DNA of 64,000 nucleotides, taken from NCBI GenBank assembly GCA_910577195.1, contig CAJTLP010000005.1:62001-126000 (forward strand). Direction: 5' to 3'. Every line of letters starts with the position of its first letter. Within the stretch, counting starts at the first letter, position 1. The position numbers and the translations under genes are program-made. Below are positions 33,689 through 41,372 of this stretch, piece after piece. The stretch is from an uncultured Eubacterium sp. (GTDB lineage Bacteria > Bacillota > Clostridia > Oscillospirales > Acutalibacteraceae). Under the pieces are notes generated by a model. It was not told where the DNA came from and ran no database searches. It was given only the letters and a program-made list of their open reading frames with translations.

Positions 33689-34368
33689 CCCATCCTCACC
33701 TCATCTCTTTTGATTTTGCCATCCTCGATAGCGATGATTCTGTCAGCAGAAAGGGCAATCTTATCATCATGTGTAATGATAATAACCGTCTGCTTATATT
33801 CCTTGTTAAAGTGTCTTAAAAGAGAAATGATTTCCTTGCTGTTTTCACTGTCAAGGTTACCAGTAGGCTCATCAGCCAGCATAAGAGCAGGATTGTTAAC
33901 GAGTGCTCTGCCGATTGACACTCTCTGCTGCTGACCGCCTGAAAGCTGATTCGGAAGATGTGTAAGCCTGTGTGAAAGTCCAAGCCTGTCTATAAGGTCA
34001 TCAATCTGCTTTTTGTCAGGCTTTCTTCCGTCAAGCAGAAGAGGAAGTGTCAGATTTTCCTCAACAGTCAAAATAGGAATCAGATTGTAAAACTGATAGA
34101 TCAGACCAATCTGTCTGCGTCTGAACACTGCAAGTGCAGTCTCATCAAGGGTTGAAATGTCTGTATTGTTAATAATTACATTACCGCTTGTGGGTGTATC
34201 AACACCGCCGAGAATGTGCATCAATGTGGATTTACCTGAGCCGCTGGGACCGATAATGGCAATAAATTCTCCCTGTTCAACGGAGAAGGATACATTGTCA
34301 AGAGCCTTTACCATTGTATCGCCCTTGCCGTAAACCTTTGATAAATTTTTTACATCAAGAATTTTCAT
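33685..34368 (-). CDS. ABC transporter ATP-binding protein (MacB/BceA type)
   Basis: 227 residues. Walker A GPSGSGKST (about 40-48), Q-loop near FYNL, signature LSGGQQQRVSIGRAL, Walker B LMLADEPTGNLD, and H-loop ITHD are all intact. It powers the FtsX permease encoded next. AGGAGATAAATAA precedes the ATG. The promoter region holds a TCACA-N4-TGTAA site (34413-34426), the sequence recognised by BceR-type regulators, and the two-component genes sit just upstream. Confidence 0.95.
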   Translation of the reverse strand: MKILDVKNLSKVYGKGDTMVKALDNVSFSVEQGEFIAIIGPSGSGKSTLMHILGGVDTPTSGNVIINNTDISTLDETALAVFRRRQIGLIYQFYNLIPILTVEENLTLPLLLDGRKPDKKQIDDLIDRLGLSHRLTHLPNQLSGGQQQRVSIGRALVNNPALMLADEPTGNLDSENSKEIISLLRHFNKEYKQTVIIITHDDKIALSADRIIAIEDGKIKRDEVRMG

Positions 34369-34412
34369 ATTTATTTATCTCCTTTCGTTGCCACTATAGT
34401 ACCAATACCGGC

Positions 34413-34426
34413 TTACACCTGTGTGA
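34413..34426 (-). promoter_or_regulatory. BceR-type operator before the ABC genes
   Basis: The minus strand reads TCACA-cagg-TGTAA, an exact match to the TNACA-N4-TGTAA site known for BceR-like regulators. Fourteen bases after it is TATAGT, a plausible -10, so the site covers a poor -35, as in activated promoters. Confidence 0.6.
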
Positions 34427-34455
34427 CTTTTTTATTACAGTTTTGTCACATAGAT

Positions 34456-34737
34456 AAATTATTGTTTAGTACAATAACGCATTGTGAGCAGATAACGTGT
34501 TTAGAGGGCGAGAAATTGCCCAAAATTTTGTATTTTGCGAATGGGTGCTGTACGATGGTACTGCCCCTGAGCAAAAGACAAAAAACGCACAAAATACGAG
34601 CAGACTCGATGTCTGCGAGTATTTTCATTTTATCGGCAAGAGCAAGCCCCCGCCCTACAAAATAGCACTTTTTTATTATTTTTTATATATTTTCGTGCGT
34701 GGTTTAGGGTAAATTATCGTTCTCTAAACAATAATTT
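34456..34737. repeat. MITE-like element, copy 2
   Basis: 282 bases with the same 14-bp perfect ends as copies 1 and 3 and the same internal hairpins. The right third has drifted (for example CCCCCGCCCTACAAAATAGCA). Its right end supplies part of the stop codon of the histidine kinase gene; its left end is 88 bases before the ABC ATPase. Confidence 0.85.
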
Positions 34738-35728
34738 ATATTATCGACTTATAAAACTTAATTTCAAACTCCGTGCCCTTATTTTCCTCACTGGTTACGG
34801 ATATCCGGGCATTTTCCTTATCAAATATAATTTTTGCAAGTGCCAGTCCTATTCCCACACTGTCACTCGAAGAATTCTTGCCGTGATAAAATCTTTCAAA
34901 GATATGAGGCAAATCCTCTTTGGCAATACCGCATCCGTTATCACTTATCATTATACTGTTATAAATTAAATTCTCTTTCGTTGTAATTCTGAGTTCTCCG
35001 TTTTTATCGGTATGTTCAATACAGTTTTTAATTATATTTTCCAACGCTTCAACAGTCCAGCCGCTGTCACCGACAATATCAAAATCACCGATATCCAGAT
35101 TCAGGTCAATACCTTTCAAATCAAGGGTAATCAGAAACGGCTTAACAGACTGCTCCAGAGCCTCACGGCAGGAAAACTCTTCCTTCTTAAAATCAACAGT
35201 ATCTGCATCAAGCTTTGACATCTTGAGCAGATTTGTGATAAGCCATTTCATCTTATCAAGCTGTGTTTCAATTATGGATATAAATTCCTGCTGCTTGTCC
35301 GCCTTTTTCTCTTCTTTAAGAAGGTCGGTCATCACCATCATTGACGTGAGCGGTGTTTTCAGCTGATGTGATATATCCGCAAGAGAGTCGGAAAGATAGG
35401 TATTATCCCTTTCAAGCAGTTCATTTTTTGTACGAAGAAGAATCATTACCTTGTAAATATTATTTTTCAGTATGGACACTTCACCCTCAGAATTATCTGC
35501 GATATCTAAATCATATTTGCCTGAGCATATGAGTGAAAGGTAATTGTTCAGCTCATTTAAAGCATCATATCTTTTCTTGGTATAATAAATAAAAATGCCT
35601 GTAACAGACAAGCCGAGAAGCACACAAATCAGTGCGCACACCGGCTCAAAGAACAGACATATCATTGACAGCACAAATGTTAACAGGGCACCTGATGCCA
35701 CTATTATTTTCATATCCTTATTAATCAT
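34736..35728 (-). CDS. Sensor histidine kinase (BceS-like, intramembrane sensing)
   Basis: 330 residues from the ATG at 35728, overlapping the regulator by eight bases. Two hydrophobic segments (about 9-27 and 31-50) with almost no outer loop indicate that the signal comes through the membrane or a transporter, as in BceS. The H-box SDISHQLKTPLTSM carries the phosphorylated histidine; ENIIKNCIEHT is the N-box, and ISDNGCGI and GIGLALAK are the ATP-binding loops. It pairs with the OmpR-type regulator and probably with the ABC permease downstream. Its TAA stop lies on the edge of a MITE copy. Confidence 0.93.
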   Translation of the reverse strand: MINKDMKIIVASGALLTFVLSMICLFFEPVCALICVLLGLSVTGIFIYYTKKRYDALNELNNYLSLICSGKYDLDIADNSEGEVSILKNNIYKVMILLRTKNELLERDNTYLSDSLADISHQLKTPLTSMMVMTDLLKEEKKADKQQEFISIIETQLDKMKWLITNLLKMSKLDADTVDFKKEEFSCREALEQSVKPFLITLDLKGIDLNLDIGDFDIVGDSGWTVEALENIIKNCIEHTDKNGELRITTKENLIYNSIMISDNGCGIAKEDLPHIFERFYHGKNSSSDSVGIGLALAKIIFDKENARISVTSEENKGTEFEIKFYKSII

Positions 35729-36398
35729 TTTCAATCACATACCCCAAACCGCGAACTGTTTTAATAAATACAGGCTTTGTCGGATCATCTTCAATCTTAT
35801 CCCTTAATCTTTTTATATAGACTGTAAGGGTATTATCTTCAACAAAATCACCGCCGATATCCCATATATTTTCAAGAAGCTGATTTCTGGACAGTACACT
35901 GCCCCTGTTATTAAGCAGAATCAGAAGAAGCCTGTACTCCATAGCTGTAAGAATGATTTCCGCATTATTTTTATACACCTTAGCCTCATTCGTGTTAATC
36001 AGCAGATTTTTAATCTTTACAATTCCGTCAGGCGACTCCCTGTTATATCTTCTGAGAACACTTTTAATCCTTACCAAAAGCTCCTTGACTCTGAAAGGCT
36101 TTGAAATATAATCATCCGCACCCATATCAAAGCCCATAACAACATTGACCTCATCATCAAAGGCAGTAAGGAAAATTACTGGCAAGTCCCCTATTTCCTT
36201 GATTTTTTTACAGACATCGTAGCCGCTGCCGTCCGGCAGGGTTAAATCGAGTATATAAAGAGCAAAGCTTTCCTCAGCAATTATCTTTAACGCATCCTTT
36301 ACATTTTTCGCCAAAGTTACAGTATAGCCCTCATTTTCAAGTGAATATGTCAGACCGATACCGATTGCATCGTCGTCCTCCAAAAGAAAAATTTTCAT
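35721..36398 (-). CDS. OmpR/PhoB-type response regulator
   Basis: 225 residues from the ATG at 36398, which follows GAGGTG. The receiver domain has the acidic pocket LLEDDD, the acceptor Asp in ALYILDLTLPDGSG and the lysine in DDYISKPFRVKEL. The winged-helix domain spans about 125-225, with LTAMEYRLLLILLNNRGSVLSR and NTLTVYIKRLRDKIEDDP. It likely activates the ABC operon at 31124-34368 through the BceR-type site. The kinase gene follows with overlap. Confidence 0.94.
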   Translation of the reverse strand: MKIFLLEDDDAIGIGLTYSLENEGYTVTLAKNVKDALKIIAEESFALYILDLTLPDGSGYDVCKKIKEIGDLPVIFLTAFDDEVNVVMGFDMGADDYISKPFRVKELLVRIKSVLRRYNRESPDGIVKIKNLLINTNEAKVYKNNAEIILTAMEYRLLLILLNNRGSVLSRNQLLENIWDIGGDFVEDNTLTVYIKRLRDKIEDDPTKPVFIKTVRGLGYVIEND

Positions 36399-36479
36399 TT
36401 CAGTCACCTCAGTTTTATTTTACCATATAACATATTTATTTTCCATTACAATCTTGTAATATAAAGCAATGCATATAAA

Positions 36480-36508
36480 AAAAGCACCGATTAATCGGTG
36501 CTGCTTTT
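36480..36508 (-). terminator. Terminator between the first ABC ATPase and the regulator
   Basis: A perfect palindromic stem AGCACCGATTAATCGGTGCT (36483-36502) is followed by seven Ts on the minus strand, 10 bases after the ATPase stop. Confidence 0.85.
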
Positions 36509-36517
36509 AAACATTTA

Positions 36518-37264
36518 TTATCCCTCATCAATAGGATTCTTATTATCCTTTTTAGAAGCTCTGCCGTATTTTTCCTCATAGCCGGGATTGATATAATCCT
36601 CAACAACCTTACCGTCACGGACACGGATAACACGCTCAGCCTCTTCCGCAATCTCATTATCGTGGGTGATAACAATAACGGTTCTGCCCTCGTCCTTAAG
36701 CTCGTGCAGAATTGCCATAACCTCTTTTGTCGATTTTGTATCAAGGTTACCTGTAGGCTCATCGGCAAGAATAACAGGAGGTCTTGCCGCAATAGCACGT
36801 GCAACTGCAACACGCTGCTGCTGACCGCCGGACATTTCAGCAGGAAGATGATTCATACGTGTACCAAGTCCCACACGCTCAAGTGCGTCAATTGAAATTT
36901 CACGTCTTTCATCCTTCTTCATTCCGCGATAAACCAACGGAAGCTCAACATTCTCCAGTGCAGAAAGTGATGCAATAAGATTAAAGCCCTGAAAAATAAA
37001 GCCAATCTGCTCATTTCTTATCACACTCATCTGATCATCTGTCAGATCATCAACAAGATGTCCGTTGATATAATATTCGCCGCTTGTGGGCGTATCAAGC
37101 AGACCGAGCATATTCATAAGAGTTGATTTACCTGAACCGGACTGACCGATAATAGCTACAAACTCTCCCTCGTCAATCGTAATGGATACTCCGTCAAGAG
37201 CATTTACCTGGTTTTCACCGGGATTATATATTTTATAAACATCGCGTACCTCAATAAGATGCAT
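36518..37264 (-). CDS. ABC transporter ATP-binding protein, lone MacB type
   Basis: 248 residues. Walker A GQSGSGKST, signature MSGGQQQRVAVARAI, Walker B VILADEPTGNLD and H-loop ITHD are intact. A charged C-terminal tail (YGRASKKDNKNPIDEG) extends beyond the usual domain. It has its own terminator and no permease gene adjoins it, so it either serves the FtsX permease at 31124 in place of the second ATPase or works with a partner elsewhere. GGAGG precedes the ATG. Confidence 0.92.
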   Translation of the reverse strand: MHLIEVRDVYKIYNPGENQVNALDGVSITIDEGEFVAIIGQSGSGKSTLMNMLGLLDTPTSGEYYINGHLVDDLTDDQMSVIRNEQIGFIFQGFNLIASLSALENVELPLVYRGMKKDERREISIDALERVGLGTRMNHLPAEMSGGQQQRVAVARAIAARPPVILADEPTGNLDTKSTKEVMAILHELKDEGRTVIVITHDNEIAEEAERVIRVRDGKVVEDYINPGYEEKYGRASKKDNKNPIDEG

Positions 37265-37343
37265 TGCTTTGCCTCCGATTTACAATTAGTATATTAAGAT
37301 ATTACAAGATATAATCATAAAAGTCAAGAGAATAATTATTATA

Positions 37344-37359
37344 ATATTGTAAACAATAT
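37344..37359 (+). promoter_or_regulatory. Palindrome before spoVAC
   Basis: ATATTGT-AA-ACAATAT, a perfect 16-base palindrome directly upstream of the ribosome site. It may be an operator or a small mRNA hairpin. Confidence 0.4.
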
Positions 37360-37376
37360 CCACAGGAGTGATTCAT

Positions 37377-37820
37377 ATGAGTATCAGCAAAGATGATTAC
37401 AGTAAAATGGCGGATAAAGCCAGTCCCAATTCGCCGAAAATTTTAAACTGTGTCAAAGCATTTTTAATCGGCGGTCTGATCTGCACAATCGGTCAGGTTA
37501 TTATGGAGCTGCTGAAAAATGCAGGACTGAATGAAAAAGAAGTGCAGGCAGGCACATCTGCCGTTCTTATTATCCTGACGGCCATTTTAACAGGTATAGG
37601 TGTTTTTGATAAAATTGCAAGACACGCCGGTGCAGGAACAATTGTACCGATTACAGGCTTTGCAAATTCCGTCGTATCACCGGCAATGGAATTCCAGCAC
37701 GAGGGACTGATACTCGGTACTGCTGCACAGATGTTTTCAATCGCAGGCCCTGTAATCGTATACGGTGTCGGCTCGTCATTTTTATACGGACTGATTATTT
37801 ATATATTCAAGCTTTATTAA
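37377..37820 (+). CDS. spoVAC: Stage V sporulation protein AC
   Basis: 147 residues from the ATG at 37377, which follows AGGAG; a GTG three codons before is unsupported. Four hydrophobic segments and motifs KAFLIGGLICTIGQ, ARHAGAGTIVPITGFANSVVSPAMEF and YGVGSSFLYGL identify SpoVAC. It is an inner spore-membrane protein that forms a mechanosensitive channel for dipicolinic acid uptake and release. The gene stands alone on the plus strand, while spoVAD is about 1.6 kb away on the other strand. No spoVAE is seen. Confidence 0.94.
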   Translation: MSISKDDYSKMADKASPNSPKILNCVKAFLIGGLICTIGQVIMELLKNAGLNEKEVQAGTSAVLIILTAILTGIGVFDKIARHAGAGTIVPITGFANSVVSPAMEFQHEGLILGTAAQMFSIAGPVIVYGVGSSFLYGLIIYIFKLY

Positions 37821-37828
37821 AATGAATA

Positions 37829-37868
37829 TTAAAGGAGAGTGTACAGATATTCCGTTCACTCTCCTTTT
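37829..37868. terminator. Bidirectional terminator, spoVAC and sialidase-like gene
   Basis: AAAGGAGAGTG/CACTCTCCTTT stem with T-rich tail between the two convergent stops. Confidence 0.8.
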
Positions 37869-37869
37869 A

Positions 37870-39213
37870 TCAGTTTTCAAGTATTTTTACCAGTTCATCT
37901 GTATCTGCAAGGTTTATACGCTTTGAGCAGATATAGGTTCTGTAATCCGTACCGAGATTAATCTTTTCATCCGGACTGAATTTGCCATAGCTTGAGGTAA
38001 CAATTGTTCCGTCATCAAGAACAACGTTTCCGCAGTAGCCTGTATCTGCACCGGCATAGTATTCAGGCTCCGTCTGTCCTTTTACATAAATATGGGCAAG
38101 CTTTATTCTGTACTGTCCTTCAGTGCCATTTTTCAGGTCATCATATGTTCCGACCCAAGCAACCCAGCCTTCACTTATCCAGCCGCCGGTTGTAGTCTCA
38201 ATCGCATTCTGCTCGGCCTTTATTCCTCTTTCAATAGAACGGAAAGTTATGAACAATCTGCCGTCCTTTGTCCATTCCGCTTTATGACGTTCACCATTAA
38301 GAGACGCAGGAGCCTCAACCGGTTTGCTCCAGGTTACACCCTCATCATTTGAAAAGGATATCAGTGAATTCATCTGTTTTGTATTGCTTCTTGAAATGAG
38401 GCAAAGCTCATCACCTGTTCCCTGCTCTGAGCGAATACACTCCACCTCACACATATTGGACTTTTCTTCAATATCACGATACTCTGAAAAATATTTTTCA
38501 GGCACACTCCACTGCGGATTACCGTCATCATCAAAGGTCAGTATTGTTTTATAATTATAAAAATCACTGTCGTGGAAAAATCCCATCCACTTATCAACGA
38601 ACGCACCGTTTTCCTTAAGCTGTGTAAGGCTTGCCATTGCAACAATAGGGATTACAGGATGCTCACTGTTCACATTGTAAAAGGTTTCAAACTCCGTCCA
38701 GCTCTGACCTTCATCAGTTGAAACCGAGCAATTGAATCCGCCGTCGGTTTCTTTATCTTTCCACTTAGGATTTGCTGAAATCATAATAAGCTTATCCTCT
38801 GTTTTTCCGTCAGTGAACTGAAGCCTGTAAACGGTAGGTGTTTCCTGCGAATTCTCCCAGCTTTTCGGAGTATTTTCTACTGTCTCAGGCCACGTTTTTC
38901 CGCCGTCAGTGCTTATCTTATTCTGCACAGCACCTTTACCGTGACCCAACGGATACATCGTTAAAATATTTCCGTTTTTCAACAATACGGAATCCGGATG
39001 TGCCATATATTTTTTTGAATCATCAACTGTTGACAGCTCATAAAGATAGTCAAATCTGCTGTCAATATTATCAGGCTTTACACTCAGATCAAGCTCCGGT
39101 ATTGTATAATCCGAGCCTGTAAAAGCAAGAGGCTCCGCAATATTCTTACTGCACCCAAAGAAAACCAGGCATATCAACAATACAGAAACCGACACACATA
39201 AAACTTTTTTCAT
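37870..39213 (-). CDS. Sialidase-like (BNR/Asp-box) lipoprotein
   Basis: 447 residues from the third in-frame methionine, which has AGGATG eight bases upstream. The lipoprotein signal ends at the lipobox LVFFGC. Three Asp-boxes are visible: STDGGKTW, STDEGQSW and SNDEGVTW, a sign of a six-bladed propeller. The arginine-containing motif FRSIERG and YCGNVVLDDGTIVTSSYG resemble exo-alpha-sialidase pieces. Whether all three catalytic arginines are present cannot be judged here. It probably acts on glycans outside the cell. It lies between spoVAC and spoVAD and does not belong to that pathway. Confidence 0.8.
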   Translation of the reverse strand: MKKVLCVSVSVLLICLVFFGCSKNIAEPLAFTGSDYTIPELDLSVKPDNIDSRFDYLYELSTVDDSKKYMAHPDSVLLKNGNILTMYPLGHGKGAVQNKISTDGGKTWPETVENTPKSWENSQETPTVYRLQFTDGKTEDKLIMISANPKWKDKETDGGFNCSVSTDEGQSWTEFETFYNVNSEHPVIPIVAMASLTQLKENGAFVDKWMGFFHDSDFYNYKTILTFDDDGNPQWSVPEKYFSEYRDIEEKSNMCEVECIRSEQGTGDELCLISRSNTKQMNSLISFSNDEGVTWSKPVEAPASLNGERHKAEWTKDGRLFITFRSIERGIKAEQNAIETTTGGWISEGWVAWVGTYDDLKNGTEGQYRIKLAHIYVKGQTEPEYYAGADTGYCGNVVLDDGTIVTSSYGKFSPDEKINLGTDYRTYICSKRINLADTDELVKILEN

Positions 39214-39279
39214 AGACTTCATCCTGTTCAAGTTATTGCATCATTATTATATCATCTGCCTGCATATTTTTCAATCTTA

Positions 39280-39323
39280 TAAAAAAGGACCATTTCAACT
39301 TTTTGAAATGGTTCCTTTTTTTG
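39280..39323. terminator. Terminator after spoVAD and its small partner ORF
   Basis: AAAAAAGGACCATTTCA/TGAAATGGTTCCTTTTTT, T runs on both strands. It overlaps the last codons of the small ORF at 39295-39459. Confidence 0.85.
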
Positions 39324-39459
39324 CATCCCTTATCAGCAGTATTCCCTGCAGAACAACAAGAACAAATGCAAATATTCTTATAGCTCCTGAGATAATATCC
39401 AATATATTTGAAATTTCCCTGAATGATGACAGCAATTTAATATTGTTGAAATTTTTCAT
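39295..39459 (-). CDS. Small single-pass membrane protein after spoVAD
   Basis: 54 codons, missed by length cut-offs. The ATG is preceded by GAGAGGTGAC and lies three bases past the spoVAD stop. The product has a charged N-terminus, one hydrophobic helix (about 25-45, GAIRIFAFVLVVLQGILL) and a basic tail RDAKKGTISKS. Placement and ribosome site suggest it is translated with spoVAD. I do not know a family for it; it may assist the spore channel. Confidence 0.5.
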   Translation of the reverse strand: MKNFNNIKLLSSFREISNILDIISGAIRIFAFVLVVLQGILLIRDAKKGTISKS

Positions 39460-39462
39460 GTG

Positions 39463-40464
39463 TCACCTCTCAAGTAAAACTGCATGTGCAATACCGGGAA
39501 TTGTATTTCCCTGCTTATTTGATGTGGGCGACATCAGTGCACCGGTAGCTACAAATAAAACCTTTTTTAGTTTGCCTCTTTCCATATTCTTCAGAATATG
39601 AGAACAAAGAACACTCGCACTGCAGCCGCATCCGGATCCACCGGAATTGACGTCCTGCTTCTTTAAATCATAAATCATCATTCCGCAGTCCTTATGATAT
39701 CCCTCAAGCTTGATCTTGTACTCCTCCTGCATAAGCTCATAAAGAAGCTCTGTGCCTGTATAGCCAAGATCTCCTGTCAGTATCAAATCATAATTCTGCG
39801 GCTTCGTATTTGTATCCTTCAAAAAATCACTTATGGTCCTTGCCGCCGCCGGTGCCATTGCAGCACCCATATTATTGGCGTCAGTTATTCCAAGATCGGT
39901 GATTGTTCCGATTTGCACTGCCTTGACTTTTGTGCCTTCGCCTTCCTGCTCAACGACGGCACTGCCTGCACCTGTTACGGTCCATTGCGCGCTTGGAGGT
40001 CTCTGACCGCCGTATTCAAGAGGAAAGCGGAACTGTCGTTCTGATGAACAAAAATGGCTTGATGTTCCTGCAACAACACATTTTGCACCTGCATCAACAA
40101 GCATTGAACCAACCGATAACGAAAGAGCCATTGTGGAACAGGCACCATAAAGTCCGATTGATGAAATTTCCAAATCCTTAAGAGCAAAAGCTGAACCCAT
40201 ACACTGATCAAGCAAGTCACCGCTTAATACGAAATTCACCTCAGACGGACTTTTACCTGCGTCGGAAAGGGCACGTATAATGGCATCATGAAGCATTGCA
40301 GATTCCGCAAGCTCATAGGACTGCTGTCCCATAGTAGTATCTTCAAATATTGCGTCAAAGTCCTGTGCTAACGGACCTTCGCCCTCTTTTTTGCCTGCCA
40401 CTCCTGCGTGTCCTGTTATAATAGGAGGAGCATCAAAAAATATTGTTTTTCCTTTTATGTGCAT
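39463..40464 (-). CDS. spoVAD: Stage V sporulation protein AD
   Basis: 333 residues, the usual length. SpoVAD has a thiolase-like fold. Motifs GKTIFFDAPPIITGHAGVAGKKEG at the start, LSGDLLDQCMGSAFA, SIGLYGACSTMALSL (with the nucleophile-like Cys) and GSGCGCSASVL near the end are all present. It binds dipicolinic acid and is needed to load it into the spore. Here it is not beside spoVAC but follows an ADP-ribosyltransferase-like gene by 23 bases on the minus strand. Confidence 0.95.
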   Translation of the reverse strand: MHIKGKTIFFDAPPIITGHAGVAGKKEGEGPLAQDFDAIFEDTTMGQQSYELAESAMLHDAIIRALSDAGKSPSEVNFVLSGDLLDQCMGSAFALKDLEISSIGLYGACSTMALSLSVGSMLVDAGAKCVVAGTSSHFCSSERQFRFPLEYGGQRPPSAQWTVTGAGSAVVEQEGEGTKVKAVQIGTITDLGITDANNMGAAMAPAAARTISDFLKDTNTKPQNYDLILTGDLGYTGTELLYELMQEEYKIKLEGYHKDCGMMIYDLKKQDVNSGGSGCGCSASVLCSHILKNMERGKLKKVLFVATGALMSPTSNKQGNTIPGIAHAVLLER

Positions 40465-40487
40465 AATAAAAACACCTCGATTATATT

Positions 40488-41069
40488 TTAACCGAAGTGT
40501 TTTGAATTATTATTTATGTAGTCATCCCAAATAAATGGAAATTTATTTTTTACAAATTCAGCATAGGAACAATTGGGAGTATCTTTCATATTCTTTTCTT
40601 GAATAACACCAAGTATCATTTTGTACCAATTTTCAAGTTCTTTTTCACTTTTATCTTCGAACTTCCCAATTTCAAGTTTTCCATTGTCAACGCATTCTAT
40701 AAAATAAGCATAAGCATCGCTGATTTCTATAAAGTCAACAACCTCAAGCGGTTCAGTTCCAAGTCTTGCACAGGGTATATTTTTAAATGGAATAATTTGA
40801 CTTTCTTTTGCGTCAACCTCATATAAATAGCCTTTACGATTTTGAGAAATTTCTTTAAAAGCATTGGGATAAAGTTCGTGATATATAGGAACATTATTTT
40901 CATTAAAGCCATATGGAAACCAATAATAAGGCTTTTCAAGCGCATTACAAATATAGAATGCAGAAACCACATCTATCGTTGTCAGATAGACATAAGGTCT
41001 GTCATGGTCAGCCAATCTGGGTTCTAAAATATGAATTCCTGCAGTATTACTGCCATGATATAATTTCAT
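40488..41069 (-). CDS. Small protein with ADP-ribosyltransferase-like N-terminus
   Basis: 193 residues from the ATG at 41069, which follows AAGGAG; the longer frame that runs into the MITE is not genuine. MKLYHGSNTAGIHILEPRL is similar to the start of DUF3990-type proteins of the ADP-ribosyltransferase fold, and TTIDVVSAFYICN could be the next strand-helix. No EXE motif is obvious, but YLYEVDAKES and EISDAYAYF offer acidic residues. Activity is unproven. A MITE copy lies 16 bases before the start. The downstream neighbour is spoVAD. Confidence 0.6.
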   Translation of the reverse strand: MKLYHGSNTAGIHILEPRLADHDRPYVYLTTIDVVSAFYICNALEKPYYWFPYGFNENNVPIYHELYPNAFKEISQNRKGYLYEVDAKESQIIPFKNIPCARLGTEPLEVVDFIEISDAYAYFIECVDNGKLEIGKFEDKSEKELENWYKMILGVIQEKNMKDTPNCSYAEFVKNKFPFIWDDYINNNSKHFG

Positions 41070-41085
41070 AAATTCTCCTTTTAAC

Positions 41086-41371
41086 AAATTATTGTTTAGT
41101 ACAATAACGCATTGTGAGCAGATAACGTGTTTAGAGGGCGAGAAATTGCCCAAAATTTTGTATTTTGCGAATGGGTGCTGTACGATGGTACTGCCCCTGA
41201 GCAAAAGACAAAAAACGCACAAAATACGAGCAGACTCGATGTCTGCGAGTATTTTCAGTTTATCGGCAGGAGCAAGCCCCTGCCCTACAGAATAACATTA
41301 TTTATTTAATTAATTTTTATATATTTTCGTGCGTGGTTTTGGGTAATTTATCGTTCTCTAAACAATAATTT
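41086..41371. repeat. MITE-like element, copy 3
   Basis: 286 bases, apparently identical to copy 1 over its full length, with the 14-bp perfect terminal repeats. The left end is 16 bases before the ATG of the gene at 40488-41069, and the right end stops one base before the stop codon of the gene at 41373. The identity to copy 1 suggests recent movement. Confidence 0.87.
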
Positions 41372-41372
41372 A

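Noticed and set aside
8608..41371. Target-site duplication of the MITE
   Set aside because: Flanks of the three copies show no common direct repeat; copy 1 has only a weak TATT match.
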